Assembly (NCBI GenBank): GCA_001724265.1
Contig: MEDY01000065.1
Location: 1 to 64,000 of the forward strand
Direction: 5' to 3'
Source of the DNA: Rhizaria sp. SCN 62-66
Lineage: Eukaryota; Rhizaria, unplaced
Length of the DNA: 64,000 nt
The notes under the pieces were generated by a model. It made no database searches and was not told the origin of the DNA. It worked only from the letters and a program-made list of their open reading frames with translations. Made by a program: the position numbers and the translations under genes. Below are positions 1-11,973 of the stretch, piece after piece. Numbering within the stretch: position 1 is the stretch's first letter; each line of letters begins with the position of its first letter.

Positions 1-3000
1 CCGGTGACCGTGGCGGGCTTGGTGGCGCCGAACGCAGGGGCAGCCGCGGTCGCTGCAGTGGCAGGGGCGGGAGCAGCGCCAAACAGAGGCACAGCGGGCC
101 TCACAACAGTGGCGGCAGGAGCTGCGCTGAAGGCCGGCGCAGCGGGCTTGGCAGCAACGCCGCCGAACACGAACGCAGGCACTGCGGGCGCTGCGGGTTT
201 GGGGGCAACTGCCGTCGTTGCCGCAGGAGTAGCAGCAGCAAGCCCAGCAGGATCAGCAGCAGCAGTGGGCTTGGCTGCGCCGAAGCCGAAGCCAAGGTCG
301 GGACCGGAGGCGACCGCGGCAGGCTTCGCACTGGTCGGAGGAGGTGAGGCCGAGGCAGCAGCAGCGCCGAAGGAAAAGGACTTGGCCGCCGCCGAAGGCG
401 CAGTGGCATCGGAAGCAGCAGCTGTGGCAGCGGGCGCAGCAAAGCTCGTAAAAGCCGCGGCAGCATCGGCAGAAGCGGAGGCGCTAGCAGCGGCGGGCTT
501 GGCGCCAAAGGCGAAAGCGCCAAGCGACGCGCTCTTGACAGGCGGCGCCGCCGTGGGGGCAGTGAGGGCGGGAGCAGCGCCAAACAGAGGCACAGCGGGC
601 TTCACGACAGTGGTGGCAGCAAAGCTGGTAAAAGCCGTGGAATCAGAAGCAGAAGCAGAAGCAGGAGCCGGAGCCAGAGCCGGAGCCGGAGCGGCGGCCT
701 GAGCGGCAGCGGTGGTGGCAGGCTTGGACTCGGGCTTAGCCGGCGTCGTGAAGGAGAACGACGACGACGGCGCAGCAACAGGAGCGGCAGCAGGCGCGGG
801 CGCAGGCATCTCGGCGTCGGCGCCCGCAGTCGCGGCGGGCAGCGGCGGCAGCAGCAGCGCGGTGCCCGCGGCGCGGGGCGGCGAGGTCATCAGACTCTCG
901 GCTGTGCCGCGCTGCTGCGCGGGCGGGCCCGTGGCGCGCACGCGTGTGATGATGCCGAACACGTCGTCGTCGTCACCGCTGTCATCGCCGTCGTCGACGT
1001 CGCTCGCGCTCTCGTCCTCCTCGCGGTCGAGGCGGCGCACGACGCTGGGGCTCTTCTTGGCGCTGGCGCTGCCGCTGGGGCTGGGGCTGCCGCCGCCGTG
1101 CTTGGGCTTGACGGCGCTGGGGGGCGCGGAGCGCTTGCCGCGGCCCGTCGCGGCGGCGCTGCCCGCGGAAGGCGACGTGAGCGTGTACAGCGCGTGCAGC
1201 GACGTCGGCAGCGACGACACGAACGCGGGCGCCTGCGCAGCGCCAGACGCGCGGTCGTCCTTGCTTTCACTCGCGGCCGCCGTGCTCGCGCGCTTGCTCT
1301 TGTCGCCGCCGGCCCTCTTGGCGGCGGCCTTGGCGGCGGCCTTGGCGGCGGCCTTGGCGGCGCGTTCGGCCGGCGTGGCGTCGAGGTCGATCGCACGCTT
1401 GATCTCGCCGCGGGCCAGCGCGGCCTCGAGGCGCGCCAGACGCGTCGACAGACTGGCCACGGCGGCGCGCTGCGTCGCGGTCACCGCGTCCACGGCAGCC
1501 AGCAGCGCGGCGACCTCCTCGCTCTCGTCGCCGGCGGTCGCGGCGCGGGGGCGCGGCGCAGTGGAAGGAGAGACGGGGACGAGGGCGCTGCTCGGGAGCG
1601 GGTTGTGGTCAATGAGAGCGCTCACAGTCACCGTGGTCGGCGGCGCGCCGGCGCCGTCGTAGCCGCTTCCGCTGCCGTTGGCGGCGGGCGCGGGCGCGGA
1701 GTCGAGGCGCAGGCGGGCTACCTCGGCCACAAGAGCCTCAGGCGCAGAGGCCACGCCCGCGCTGGCAGCAGCGGCGGCGGCGGCCGAGGAGGCGGCGGGG
1801 CGGAAGGGGCGCGCGACGAGCGCGGCGGTCAGTGCGGCGGTCGCGGCAGCCAGGGCGGCCGCGGGGGTCGCCGCAGGCGCGGCGACGGCAACAGGGGTCG
1901 CAACAGGCTCATACACAGCGGAAGACGCGGCGCTGGACTTGGCGGGCGTCGCCAAAACGATCACAGCGCCCGTGCTGGCGCTGGCCCCGCTGCCGGGGGC
2001 GGCGGACGCGGTCTTGCGGCGGCCGAGCTTTGCGGAGAGCGCGGGCGACTGGGGCGCCAGCGTGAACAATGTCGCGGGGAAGCGCAGCAGCGGCGTCACC
2101 GCGCCCGCAGCGGCGCTGCCTCCGAGCTGCGCGCGCGCGGGGGTCGCGGGCAGGCCGCCGCTGGCAGCGCTGGCCTCAGCGGCAGCGTCAGCGCCGGCCT
2201 CGGCCGCGGTGGTGGCAGCGGCGGCGGCGGTGAAGGCGGCGGCGAGGTTGCCCTTGAGAACGCCAGGCCCAGCGGCAGCCACGGCAGCGGTGGGGCCAGA
2301 GCTCGAGGTGACAGCAGCAGGAGTTGCCGCTGCGTGCTTGGCGGCGGACTGGGCGGCCGAGTCGGGCGCCACGCGTGGCGCGACGCCGCCACGCGCGGGA
2401 GTAGCGAGCGAGCCGTACCGGGACCCAATGCCCGCGGCACCGGCGCCGGCGAGGTTGCGGGTGTCGACCGCGAAGGAGCGCAACCGCAGCGCGCCCTGCG
2501 CCGGCGTCACGGTGCCCGCGCCGCCTAGCGGGGCGAGACCGGGCGCGCCGGCGTGGGCGAGCGCGGGTGCGCGGCCGTGCGTCGGAGTCGCTGCGGCGTG
2601 CGCGAAGGCGGGCGCGGGGCGGGCGGCAAAGCTGACGCCGCCGAGGGGCGCGCCAACCGCGCGCTCGACCGTGGCGGCGACGGCACGGCGGGCCGAGACG
2701 TGATGAGCGAACGACAGCGCGGCGCTCGCGGAGCCGGCACCCTGGAAGGCCGCCGAGGCCGCGGGGGCGCGCGTGAAGGCCGCGCGCTGCAGCTGCAGCG
2801 TAAGCGCGTTGGTGGAGCGCGAGAGCACGGCCTCGAGCGCGCTGAGTCCGCTGTGCACGCGGGAGCGCAGCAGGTCAAGCATGTCGCGGCGGCGCGCGGA
2901 AGGGCCGTCGAGCGGGCGCAGCTGCAGCTGTAGCGCGAGAGCAGAGGCGGCGCGCGCACGCACGCTGCTCTTCTTCTGCTTCTTCGCGTGGTCGCCCTGC

Positions 3001-6000
3001 TTCGCGGCCGCAGCGTTGTCGTCGTCGTCGTCGTCGTCGTCCGAGTCAAGGAGCGTGGCAGCGAGGTCCGTGACATCGGACCGGAGCTTCGACGCCGCGC
3101 GCAGGCGCCCGGCCACCGCGGCGGCCTCGCTCTCCTGCGCGGCGCACGTGGTCGTGAGCTTCGCCACGGCGGCCTCGAGCACGCCCAACGCACTCGGCAG
3201 CGCCGCGACCTCGGCCCAGCGGACCGTCGCCGCCGTCGGCTCGCTTTGGCTTGCGCTGTCGCTAGCGCCGGCGCTGGCGTCCGCGGCGGCGGCGGCGGCG
3301 GCGGCGGCCTGGGCGATAAAGGGCGCCGCCGTGGCGGCCGAGTCAGCCACGGTGCTGCGCAGCGCGTCGACCTGGGTCGCGATGTCGATCAGGATCCCGC
3401 GCATCGCGGTGTTGAGCTCGCCCTTGGTGACCGCGCCAGCGCCAGAGCCGGCGGACACGGCGCCGCTGCCACCACCCAGCGGGGCCGGAGCGGCGGCCGT
3501 GGCGGCCGGGACCGAGACGCCCGCGGTGATGTCCGCCTTGGAGGGCCACTTGGCCGCCACGGCAGCGGGCCGCGGCGCCAAGGCGAAGGCGGCGGCGGCA
3601 GAGGCGGCGGATGCAGAGACGCCCGCGGCCGCGGCAGCGCGCGCGGCGTCAGTCGACAGCTGTTGCAAAGACGCGGCGGCCGCGGCGTCTGCCACTGCGT
3701 CGGCGTCAGCCACAGTGGGCGCAGGAGCATTAGACGCAGCGGTCACTGCCGAGGACGCCTTGTTCGCCGCCAATGCCAAAGACGTGGCGGCGGCAGCAGC
3801 AGCGGTCGCGACAGCCACAGCGGCGGAGGCAGCGGCCTCGTCGTCGTCGGCGCCGCCGCCGGCCCCAGTGCGAGACTTGCTCAACAGCGAGAGGTCGACA
3901 TCGAGCACGGCGACGGTGCCAGCGTCCACGGCAGCAGCAGGCGCGACAGCAGGCGCGACAACAGGCGCGATAACAGCTGGAGCAGTAGCTGTGTCCGCAG
4001 AAGCAATAGAGCTCGAGCCAAAGCCAACGCCAAAGCCGGCGCTGGGGGTCGCCACAGGCTTGACGGCACCGAAAGCGGCAGCGGCTGGTGTAGCAGCGAA
4101 AGCGGTCGCCGTCGCGGGGGCAGACGTCGGGCCAAAGCCGAATGTGGGCTTGGTCTGCGTCGAGGGAGCGGCAGCACCAAAGCCGAAGCTAGGCTTAGAG
4201 TCAGCCGCAGTAGCCGGAGTCGCTGCAGTGGAGGCAGCGCTAGAGCTGAACGAGACTGGGGCGGTCGAGAGGACTGGGGCAGCAGCGCCGCCGAAGCTGA
4301 GACCACCTTGTGCAGGAGGACCAGCGCTCTTAGAACCAAAAGCACTTGCGGTAAAAGACCCAGAAGAGGTAAACGCAGGTGCAGTAGAGCTCCCCAAAGA
4401 ACCAGAGTCGCCGAATACGGGCTTTGGGGCGTCAGTCGTAGGCTTAACAGCCTCCGTACCAGGGGTTGCAGCGACGGATCCAAAGCTAAGGGCGGGCTTA
4501 ATCGCAGTCGCGCCGCCAAACGTGAACGCGGGGGCTGCGGGAGCAGGCACAGCATCAACAGGGGCCTCAGCAGCTGCAACAGGTGCAACTGTGGACTCAA
4601 CAGTGGCGGCATCGGCAGCAGCAGACTCAGCAGCGGGAGCAGCAGATTCAGCAGCCTCAGCAGCAGCCTCAGCAACCGTCTCGGCCGCAGCCTCCGCAAC
4701 CGCCTCGGCCGCAGCCTCCGCAGCAGCAGGCTTGAGCTCAGCAGCACTGCCACTGCCTGCGGCGGCCTCGGCCGAAGCCGTGCCGGGCGCCAAGAGCGCC
4801 TGCACGGGGCCCGCGGCGCACGCGGCCGCGAGCGCAGGAACCGTGGCGCCGCCCCCGGTGGCCGCGAGGCGCACGGCGGCGTCGGTGTCCGCGGCGTCGA
4901 CGAGCGAGGCCACTTCGTCCGCAGACAGCGCGGCCACCACCTGCGCCACGGCGTCGCGCGCCGCGCCCGCGCTCGCGGCGGAGCCCGCAGCGGCGAGCGC
5001 GGCGGCGACGCGCGGCCAGAGCGCGGGGACGAGGCCGGCGGGCGCGTACTGCGCGAGCGCGGCGCGGGCGTGCGCGCGCGTCTGCTGCTCCTGCTCCGCC
5101 GCGGCGGCCTCGGCGGCGGCGTCGCGGTCGTCGACGACGTGCATGAACACCCAAAGCAGCCCGTCGGTGGTGAGCGAGCACACAAGCGGCGCGGGCGGCA
5201 GCGCGGCGGCGCCCAGCTCCTCGGCCGCGGAGGGCATTAGAAAGCCGTCGACGTTGGCGCTGGGTGACACAGCCGTGGTGAGGTCGAGTACGGTGGAGAT
5301 CGGGAAGGCCGAGTCCATCATCTGCAGCGATGCGAACAGCGGCGGCTCCAAGTCCCAGCGCGACCACAGCGCGGGCGCCAGCGCCGCAGCCGCGCGCGCG
5401 CCGACGGAGCCGATGCTGGCCTTGCCGTCGGCGCTGGCGTTGCTGTTGGAGTCGGCGGCGGCGAGCGCGAGCTGCTCCTGCGCGGTGCTCCCGGCGGTCA
5501 GCGCGGTGACGGTGGCGGCGTTGGGGACGCCGAAGCGCGCCAGCTCGGCGGCGGCGGCCACGGCAGCGGGCGCCAGCGGCTGGCCGGCGCCGGCGGGAAG
5601 CTTGGCGTAGACGGGGAGGAAGTTGCCCTTCTTCTTAGGATCCTCGACCTCGCCCGAGGTGAACCACGCGTCCAGCGGGCCCGTGAAGAAAGGCGCCGCG
5701 CAGCCCGTGGTGGTGCCCGTCACGGAGCCCCAGCGTGGGTTGGCCGCCAGCGCGAAGGCCAGCGGGCGGCGGACCGCGGCGGCGCGGCCGGAGCGCGGGT
5801 ATCGGCGGGCCAGCATGTCCTCGAAGGTCCGCGAGAGGGTCAGGGGCACCGAGAGGCGGCAGTCCGAGGCGGCTTCGGCGCTGATATCGCCGAACGACAG
5901 CACGCGGCGCGGCGCGGTCTCGCTGGCGCCGAGCGAAAGCAGCAGCAACTCGGCGCTGTCGACGCGCTCCGTGAGCACCGCGCGCAGGAGCGAGTCCGAC

Positions 6001-7154
6001 GGGTCCGTCTGCACGGTCATGGGGCCGGCCTCGGTCGCCACAGTCGCTGTTGCGGGTCGCTCGGTCCCTGCAGCGGCGGGGCCGGGGTACGTGAGCGTGT
6101 GTGCCAGCACGGCGGCGAGCTGGCGGGTGCGCCCGAGCATCAGGACGCCCGGTGCGACAACGGTCATCTCGGCGACGACGGCGGCGCGCGCGTCGGCGTA
6201 GTCGGCAGCGTTGCGCGCGACGTCCTCGCGCAGCGCCATCGCGGGCAGCGACGCCGCGGACGCGGCCACGGCCACGGCGGCGCCGCCGGCGAGGGGCGAG
6301 AAGGCCAGGATGCTGCCGGCGAGGGGGCCCGCGCCGCCAGCGCCGACGGGGGCTGCGGCGAACAGGAACGCGCCCTGTGCGGGCGCGGTAGAGCCCGAGA
6401 CAGTGACGCCGCCGCTGTAGTCGGCGGGGCTATAGCTGGGGTCGAAGCACACAGCGGTGAGCGGGCTCTGCGGCTTGGCCAGCGCCTCGGGCAGCGCGAC
6501 GGGCGCGGCGGTGCCGGCGGCGGCGTCGACCTGCACGGCCGAGGCCGCGCCCGCGTCGCCGAGCATCATGAACACGGCCTGCGCGCCCCAGCAAGTCGCC
6601 ACGTCGGCAATGCTCTCTGTGGCCGGCGTGGAGCACAGCAGCGGCTGCGATTCGCGGTCAACGACGGCCTCGGGGTCGGCTTCAAGAGCCTCCGCGGCGG
6701 CCGTGGCGAGCGCGTCGACGGCGGCAGCGGCGGCGGAGGTGGCGAAGAAGTAGTGCGCGGTCGACGTGGAGACGGCGAAGATGCGCTCACAGCGGGAGAA
6801 GGACACGTTCCACACCATGTCATCGTCAGCGAACGCCGCAGCGGGTAAATCAAGTGGGATCGCGGCGTTGGGATTCAGCGTGAAGTTGTTGTGGCCGTCG
6901 TTGGTGTCAAGGCCAAGCGAGTCGATCACGGCGGCCGTGGCAGCGACGCTGGCTCCCTGGGGCGTGGCGATCACCATCAGCCCGTACTTGTTCGACGTCG
7001 CAAGCAGCGAACGCGTGTAAGGGTGAAAGCAGTGAATGCTATCGGCGTCGCGAATCGAAGAGGGAACCGCGATCTTGTTCACGAGACGAATCTCGTGATG
7101 CCTGTTCGCCAAAGTCGGCGCCGTCGCAGCGGCTGAAGTCGATGGGGAAGACAT
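1..7154 (-). CDS. NUP214: Nup214/Nup159-like FG nucleoporin (partial, C-terminus off the left edge)
   Basis: This is a component of the cytoplasmic face of the nuclear pore, where Nup214 helps in mRNA and protein export. The minus-strand frame is open from the ATG at 7154 to the left edge, about 2,380 codons. An in-frame TGA directly precedes the ATG, which supports this start. The N-terminal part (about residues 1-450) reads like the Nup214 beta-propeller, with hydrophobic and aromatic strands. A first FG cluster lies at about 4,000-4,540 (residues about 870-1,050) with AFTFGG, LSFGS, KPVFGD and SFGG. A long Ala/Ser-rich middle with helical, coil-like stretches and a polyAsp run follows. A second FG cluster (FVFGG, FGFG, FAFG, SFSFG, FGATKP) continues to the edge. 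Alanine-rich plus-strand frames here are shadows. The FG repeats and propeller make the nucleoporin call firm; the exact Nup214 assignment is inferred. Confidence 0.75.
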   Translation of the reverse strand, partial: MSSPSTSAAATAPTLANRHHEIRLVNKIAVPSSIRDADSIHCFHPYTRSLLATSNKYGLMVIATPQGASVAATAAVIDSLGLDTNDGHNNFTLNPNAAIPLDLPAAAFADDDMVWNVSFSRCERIFAVSTSTAHYFFATSAAAAAVDALATAAAEALEADPEAVVDRESQPLLCSTPATESIADVATCWGAQAVFMMLGDAGAASAVQVDAAAGTAAPVALPEALAKPQSPLTAVCFDPSYSPADYSGGVTVSGSTAPAQGAFLFAAAPVGAGGAGPLAGSILAFSPLAGGAAVAVAASAASLPAMALREDVARNAADYADARAAVVAEMTVVAPGVLMLGRTRQLAAVLAHTLTYPGPAAAGTERPATATVATEAGPMTVQTDPSDSLLRAVLTERVDSAELLLLSLGASETAPRRVLSFGDISAEAASDCRLSVPLTLSRTFEDMLARRYPRSGRAAAVRRPLAFALAANPRWGSVTGTTTGCAAPFFTGPLDAWFTSGEVEDPKKKGNFLPVYAKLPAGAGQPLAPAAVAAAAELARFGVPNAATVTALTAGSTAQEQLALAAADSNSNASADGKASIGSVGARAAAALAPALWSRWDLEPPLFASLQMMDSAFPISTVLDLTTAVSPSANVDGFLMPSAAEELGAAALPPAPLVCSLTTDGLLWVFMHVVDDRDAAAEAAAAEQEQQTRAHARAALAQYAPAGLVPALWPRVAAALAAAGSAASAGAARDAVAQVVAALSADEVASLVDAADTDAAVRLAATGGGATVPALAAACAAGPVQALLAPGTASAEAAAGSGSAAELKPAAAEAAAEAVAEAAAETVAEAAAEAAESAAPAAESAAADAATVESTVAPVAAAEAPVDAVPAPAAPAFTFGGATAIKPALSFGSVAATPGTEAVKPTTDAPKPVFGDSGSLGSSTAPAFTSSGSFTASAFGSKSAGPPAQGGLSFGGAAAPVLSTAPVSFSSSAASTAATPATAADSKPSFGFGAAAPSTQTKPTFGFGPTSAPATATAFAATPAAAAFGAVKPVATPSAGFGVGFGSSSIASADTATAPAVIAPVVAPAVAPAAAVDAGTVAVLDVDLSLLSKSRTGAGGGADDDEAAASAAVAVATAAAAAATSLALAANKASSAVTAASNAPAPTVADADAVADAAAAASLQQLSTDAARAAAAAGVSASAASAAAAFALAPRPAAVAAKWPSKADITAGVSVPAATAAAPAPLGGGSGAVSAGSGAGAVTKGELNTAMRGILIDIATQVDALRSTVADSAATAAPFIAQAAAAAAAAADASAGASDSASQSEPTAATVRWAEVAALPSALGVLEAAVAKLTTTCAAQESEAAAVAGRLRAASKLRSDVTDLAATLLDSDDDDDDDDNAAAAKQGDHAKKQKKSSVRARAASALALQLQLRPLDGPSARRRDMLDLLRSRVHSGLSALEAVLSRSTNALTLQLQRAAFTRAPAASAAFQGAGSASAALSFAHHVSARRAVAATVERAVGAPLGGVSFAARPAPAFAHAAATPTHGRAPALAHAGAPGLAPLGGAGTVTPAQGALRLRSFAVDTRNLAGAGAAGIGSRYGSLATPARGGVAPRVAPDSAAQSAAKHAAATPAAVTSSSGPTAAVAAAGPGVLKGNLAAAFTAAAAATTAAEAGADAAAEASAASGGLPATPARAQLGGSAAAGAVTPLLRFPATLFTLAPQSPALSAKLGRRKTASAAPGSGASASTGAVIVLATPAKSSAASSAVYEPVATPVAVAAPAATPAAALAAATAALTAALVARPFRPAASSAAAAAAASAGVASAPEALVAEVARLRLDSAPAPAANGSGSGYDGAGAPPTTVTVSALIDHNPLPSSALVPVSPSTAPRPRAATAGDESEEVAALLAAVDAVTATQRAAVASLSTRLARLEAALARGEIKRAIDLDATPAERAAKAAAKAAAKAAAKRAGGDKSKRASTAAASESKDDRASGAAQAPAFVSSLPTSLHALYTLTSPSAGSAAATGRGKRSAPPSAVKPKHGGGSPSPSGSASAKKSPSVVRRLDREEDESASDVDDGDDSGDDDDVFGIITRVRATGPPAQQRGTAESLMTSPPRAAGTALLLPPLPAATAGADAEMPAPAPAAAPVAAPSSSFSFTTPAKPESKPATTAAAQAAAPAPALAPAPASASASDSTAFTSFAATTVVKPAVPLFGAAPALTAPTAAPPVKSASLGAFAFGAKPAAASASASADAAAAFTSFAAPAATAAASDATAPSAAAKSFSFGAAAASASPPPTSAKPAAVASGPDLGFGFGAAKPTAAADPAGLAAATPAATTAVAPKPAAPAVPAFVFGGVAAKPAAPAFSAAPAATVVRPAVPLFGAAPAPATAATAAAPAFGATKPATVT

Positions 7155-7742
7155 TCAGTTGATGAGCCGGCGCGCTGCGAAGCGACCCGAGACGGGGGTT
7201 TAAGGCGGGCGCGCGCGCAGGAAAGTGAAAAAGTGTGTCTAAAGCGAAGACTGAGCGAGGAGACCCAACAAAGTGAGTGGGCCTGTCTGGCAAGCGCGGG
7301 ATCTGGAATGTGGTGAGGGTGAAGTTCGGGGTGAGTATAGTCGATCTCTCGGTGACGCAAACAGGGCGTGGACTGTATGTGACGGGATAGATAAAACAAA
7401 AATGAAAGTGTCTCTGCAAGAACGGGTCTGAAATTGTAATTCAGAAACCAGCGCACGTTATTTGCGCATCAATCTCAAGACTCCCTTATACCCACCACAG
7501 CGTCCGTTGTTGTTGTGCGGACGGCGACTGGCTGGTGGTCGGAAAAAAAATCAAATCATTTCTCGTCGGACTCCGACAGAGAGTCGGGATGCCGCGGCCA
7601 AGAGCCTGACTTCAAGAAAACCGTCATTCTGGTTGACTCGTGCCCCAACTCCTGCTTTTATTGCTAGTGTTGTACACTTTTCGCTTCGGACAAACTCTCT
7701 TTATTTTCGTGTGATCGTTTCCGCGTCATAAGAAGGCTACCA
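7155..7742. other. Divergent intergenic region (nucleoporin / MetAP2)
   Basis: This 588-base spacer separates two genes transcribed away from each other and must hold both promoters. It is AT-richer than the flanking exons. I see no TATA-like box, RNA gene or repeat that I can defend. Confidence 0.5.
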
Positions 7743-9628
<1,886 letters not shown>

Positions 9629-10472
9629 GCGTGCGCGCTCTGACGCCGCCTTGAACCACCCGAAGTCAAGCCGCTTGCTCTCGCTGCGTGCGTCGCTGCT
9701 CCACTGTCAAGCCGCTGACTTTTCCTTCTACTTATCTTATATGAACGCGATTTATATCCATTCTACTGTCCACATAGTCTTTCTTTTCTCTATTCTTTCA
9801 GAACTTTTTCAATTCATCAACTTTGTCTCGTTCGCAGTCGCAGTAACATAGCACGCAACCGCTGCAACATAGTTTCATTCGATACACAGCCTTTTAACCT
9901 TCACTTATTTTCTTCGCTGCAACACTGTAATAAAACGGCACTTAAAATGATGTTTTGAAATTGTTTTTGTATTTTGTATTTGTATTTCATTTTGGTAAGT
10001 AGGGGGTCGATGCCACTGCGCCCGCTAAGTTGAGTCTACGATATTGTTGCAGTTATTCGAATCGAAGTTAATCTATCTAGCTAATCTGTCTGTTATGTTT
10101 GTTTCGTATGAACATCGGTTGCATGGCAGGGCGTTTTTGTGTTGTTTGGTTTTGTGTTGGGGGGGTTACTATGTTATCGGTAGGGGAGACTATGGACAAG
10201 CGCGGCACACAATCGTGTTTTTGGCCGAGCTTGCTAGTTCTTGGTCTCAAATTAATGAAATGTGGGAGACAAGAGAGCGAGCATAAAGCGAACGGACGCG
10301 CGCGTGTAGTGTTGCGACTTGGGCATCACACAGCAGCAGCAACAATCGCGAGGCCCTTGGCCTGCGTTGTTGTTGCTGCTGCGGCTGGCTCCCAGGCACA
10401 GACACCACATGGAGTGCGCGCGACTCGGTCAACACAATACTCGTCACCAGCGCTCACGGATGACAAACGCAC
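9629..10472. other. Convergent intergenic region after MetAP2 and ATG8
   Basis: These 844 bases are 3' flanking DNA of two converging genes. An AATAAA at 9929 could serve as the MetAP2 polyadenylation signal. The region is AT- and T-rich, with a short CAG/CAA-type repeat near 10,330. A 125-codon plus-strand frame at 10,099-10,476 has no recognisable protein features. Nothing else is seen. Confidence 0.5.
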
Positions 10473-11244
10473 TTAACCGAAGGTGTTCTCGCCGGAGTAA
10501 GTGACGTAGAGGAAACCGTCGCTGTCGGCGTGGTCCTTGTAGACCTGAGCCATGCCGGTGGACATGGCGAGGAGCTGCTTGTTGACGAAGATGAAGATCG
10601 CCTTCTCCGAGGGCACCTTGATACGCTTGCGGATGACGTAGAGGAACTGGCCGACGGTGAGGTCGTTGGGGACAAGGTACTTCTGCTTCTCGATCTCGGG
10701 GACGTCAGACTTGGCAGCCTTCTCCGCGATGACGGGGATGCGGTCAGGGTAGCGCTCACGAATACGAGACGACTCCGCGTAACGGCGCTCTGAAAAAAGA
10801 AAACGACAAAAATAGTGTAAGAAAAGTCAAATGGAGGAAATGAGCATTGTTTGATGGAACGGAATGTGCGAAGTGAGGCAGGAAAAGCGCATGAAGGGAG
10901 CGTTTCATGGGAGGGAAGAGCTGTTTCTGGATCGTGGTCAAACGCAAAGAACGCAATGTGGCGTCTTTCACAACAGAATCCCGCACATGAGCCCAAAATG
11001 ACACCATATGCCACATGAGGCGAGCTTGCATGACTACAGCCACAAGGGGTATCGCAATCTGGGGAGACCTTGTTGCCCTTTTGTGCATGACTAAACAGGC
11101 ACGAGCGACGGGGTCACACCAGGGACTGGCTCCTTCGAGAAAAGTGTTCATTGCATGCATTCACGACCATAGACAGGAGAAAGAATTTGCAGAAAATATA
11201 CTTGGCAACGTACCCTTGTCGTACTTGTTCTTGAAAGCCTGCAT
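10473..11244 (-). CDS. ATG8: Autophagy ubiquitin-like protein ATG8 (LC3/GABARAP family)
   Basis: ATG8 is conjugated to phosphatidylethanolamine on autophagosome membranes. Exon 1 (11244-11214) encodes only [10 protein letters not shown] plus one base. A 424-base intron (gtacgt...ttttcag) follows, then exon 2 (10789-10473). The spliced protein is 115 residues, normal for the family. Diagnostic segments are [34 protein letters not shown] and [10 protein letters not shown]. The last residue before TAA is the conjugation glycine, so no C-terminal tail remains for ATG4 to remove. The first exon is short, but its splice restores the expected KERRYAES helix and the reading frame. It converges with MetAP2 and diverges from the RhoGEF-like gene. 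Confidence 0.95.
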
Positions 11245-11973
11245 ATTGAGTGTTAAGCTCAACTACTGCTGATTCGAAAGGTTTTCCAACTCCCCTCGTT
11301 GATGAGCCAACGAACCCACCACAAAAAAAAAGTGCGCCAGTGAAGGAAAAACTCGTTTGTGGTGGATATCAAAAAACAGCTCCAGCGTCTTAAAATATGT
11401 CTATAATTGCATTCTACAAATTGATTCGTACTAGCTAACTTGTTTTCTATTACCTTAGTAAGACTTCATTTTCACTCTCAACTGTTACCCTCGAGAAAGA
11501 CGGGTAAAGATTTGCAATTCTGGAATGTACCACAAACAGATGCGTTGGTGAGAGAAGAAAAGCATTCACTATTCGCACTACATCTTGAATATAGCACCTC
11601 AATGAGTGTTTGTTATGTACACTTTGCTTTGAGCTTCAGATCCGATGTTAAACGAGGCTTGTCTGACGCATCAAGAGCACGCACAGTCATCTTGATCGGC
11701 GAACTTCAAGTTGTCTTAGGTTTCAAAACAGATTGTGTAGCTGCGATACACCGTCAAACTGCGTTAGCGTTTGTTGCAGATATACAAACTACTATTACAA
11801 TTGTGATATATGTTAAAATCACCCACTAATAGTAAAGGTACGTTTCAGATCAAGTTGACACTTCTCAGTTGTTTTGTTGCCTCAGTCAATCCTATAGAAA
11901 ACATAATGTACAGTCGTAAAGATGAGCTTACCATCAACAACATCAAACATACTACATATTGCAATATTTTTCC
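11245..11973. other. Divergent intergenic region (ATG8 / RhoGEF-like gene)
   Basis: This 729-base AT-rich spacer includes a perfect 10-base inverted repeat (11316-11325 and 11356-11365, see separate entry). An open frame of 129 codons at 11,440-11,829 resembles no protein I know and lacks the GC-rich codon bias of the genes here. An upstream exon of the following gene cannot be excluded. Confidence 0.4.
11316..11365. repeat. Inverted repeat CCACCACAAA / TTTGTGGTGG
   Basis: Two 10-base arms (11316-11325 and 11356-11365) are perfect reverse complements around a 30-base spacer. The right arm belongs to a GTTTGTGGTG-like motif found again in other spacers of the window. Function is unknown; it could be a dimer-binding site, a hairpin or the end of a degraded repeat. 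Confidence 0.5.

Noticed and set aside
4-5610. Long alanine-rich plus-strand frames (for example 2773-5610, 945 codons)
   Set aside because: They lie opposite the nucleoporin frame, which has FG repeats, a propeller-like N-terminus and a continuous open frame. Ala richness is the mirror of GC-rich codons.
10099-10476. 125-codon plus-strand frame
   Set aside because: It overlaps the ATG8 3' flank antisense and has no protein-like features.
11440-11829. 129-codon plus-strand frame between ATG8 and the RhoGEF-like gene
   Set aside because: Its codon use is AT-rich unlike every real gene here, it has no recognisable domain, and no splice link to the next gene was found. It is retained only as a remote possibility.
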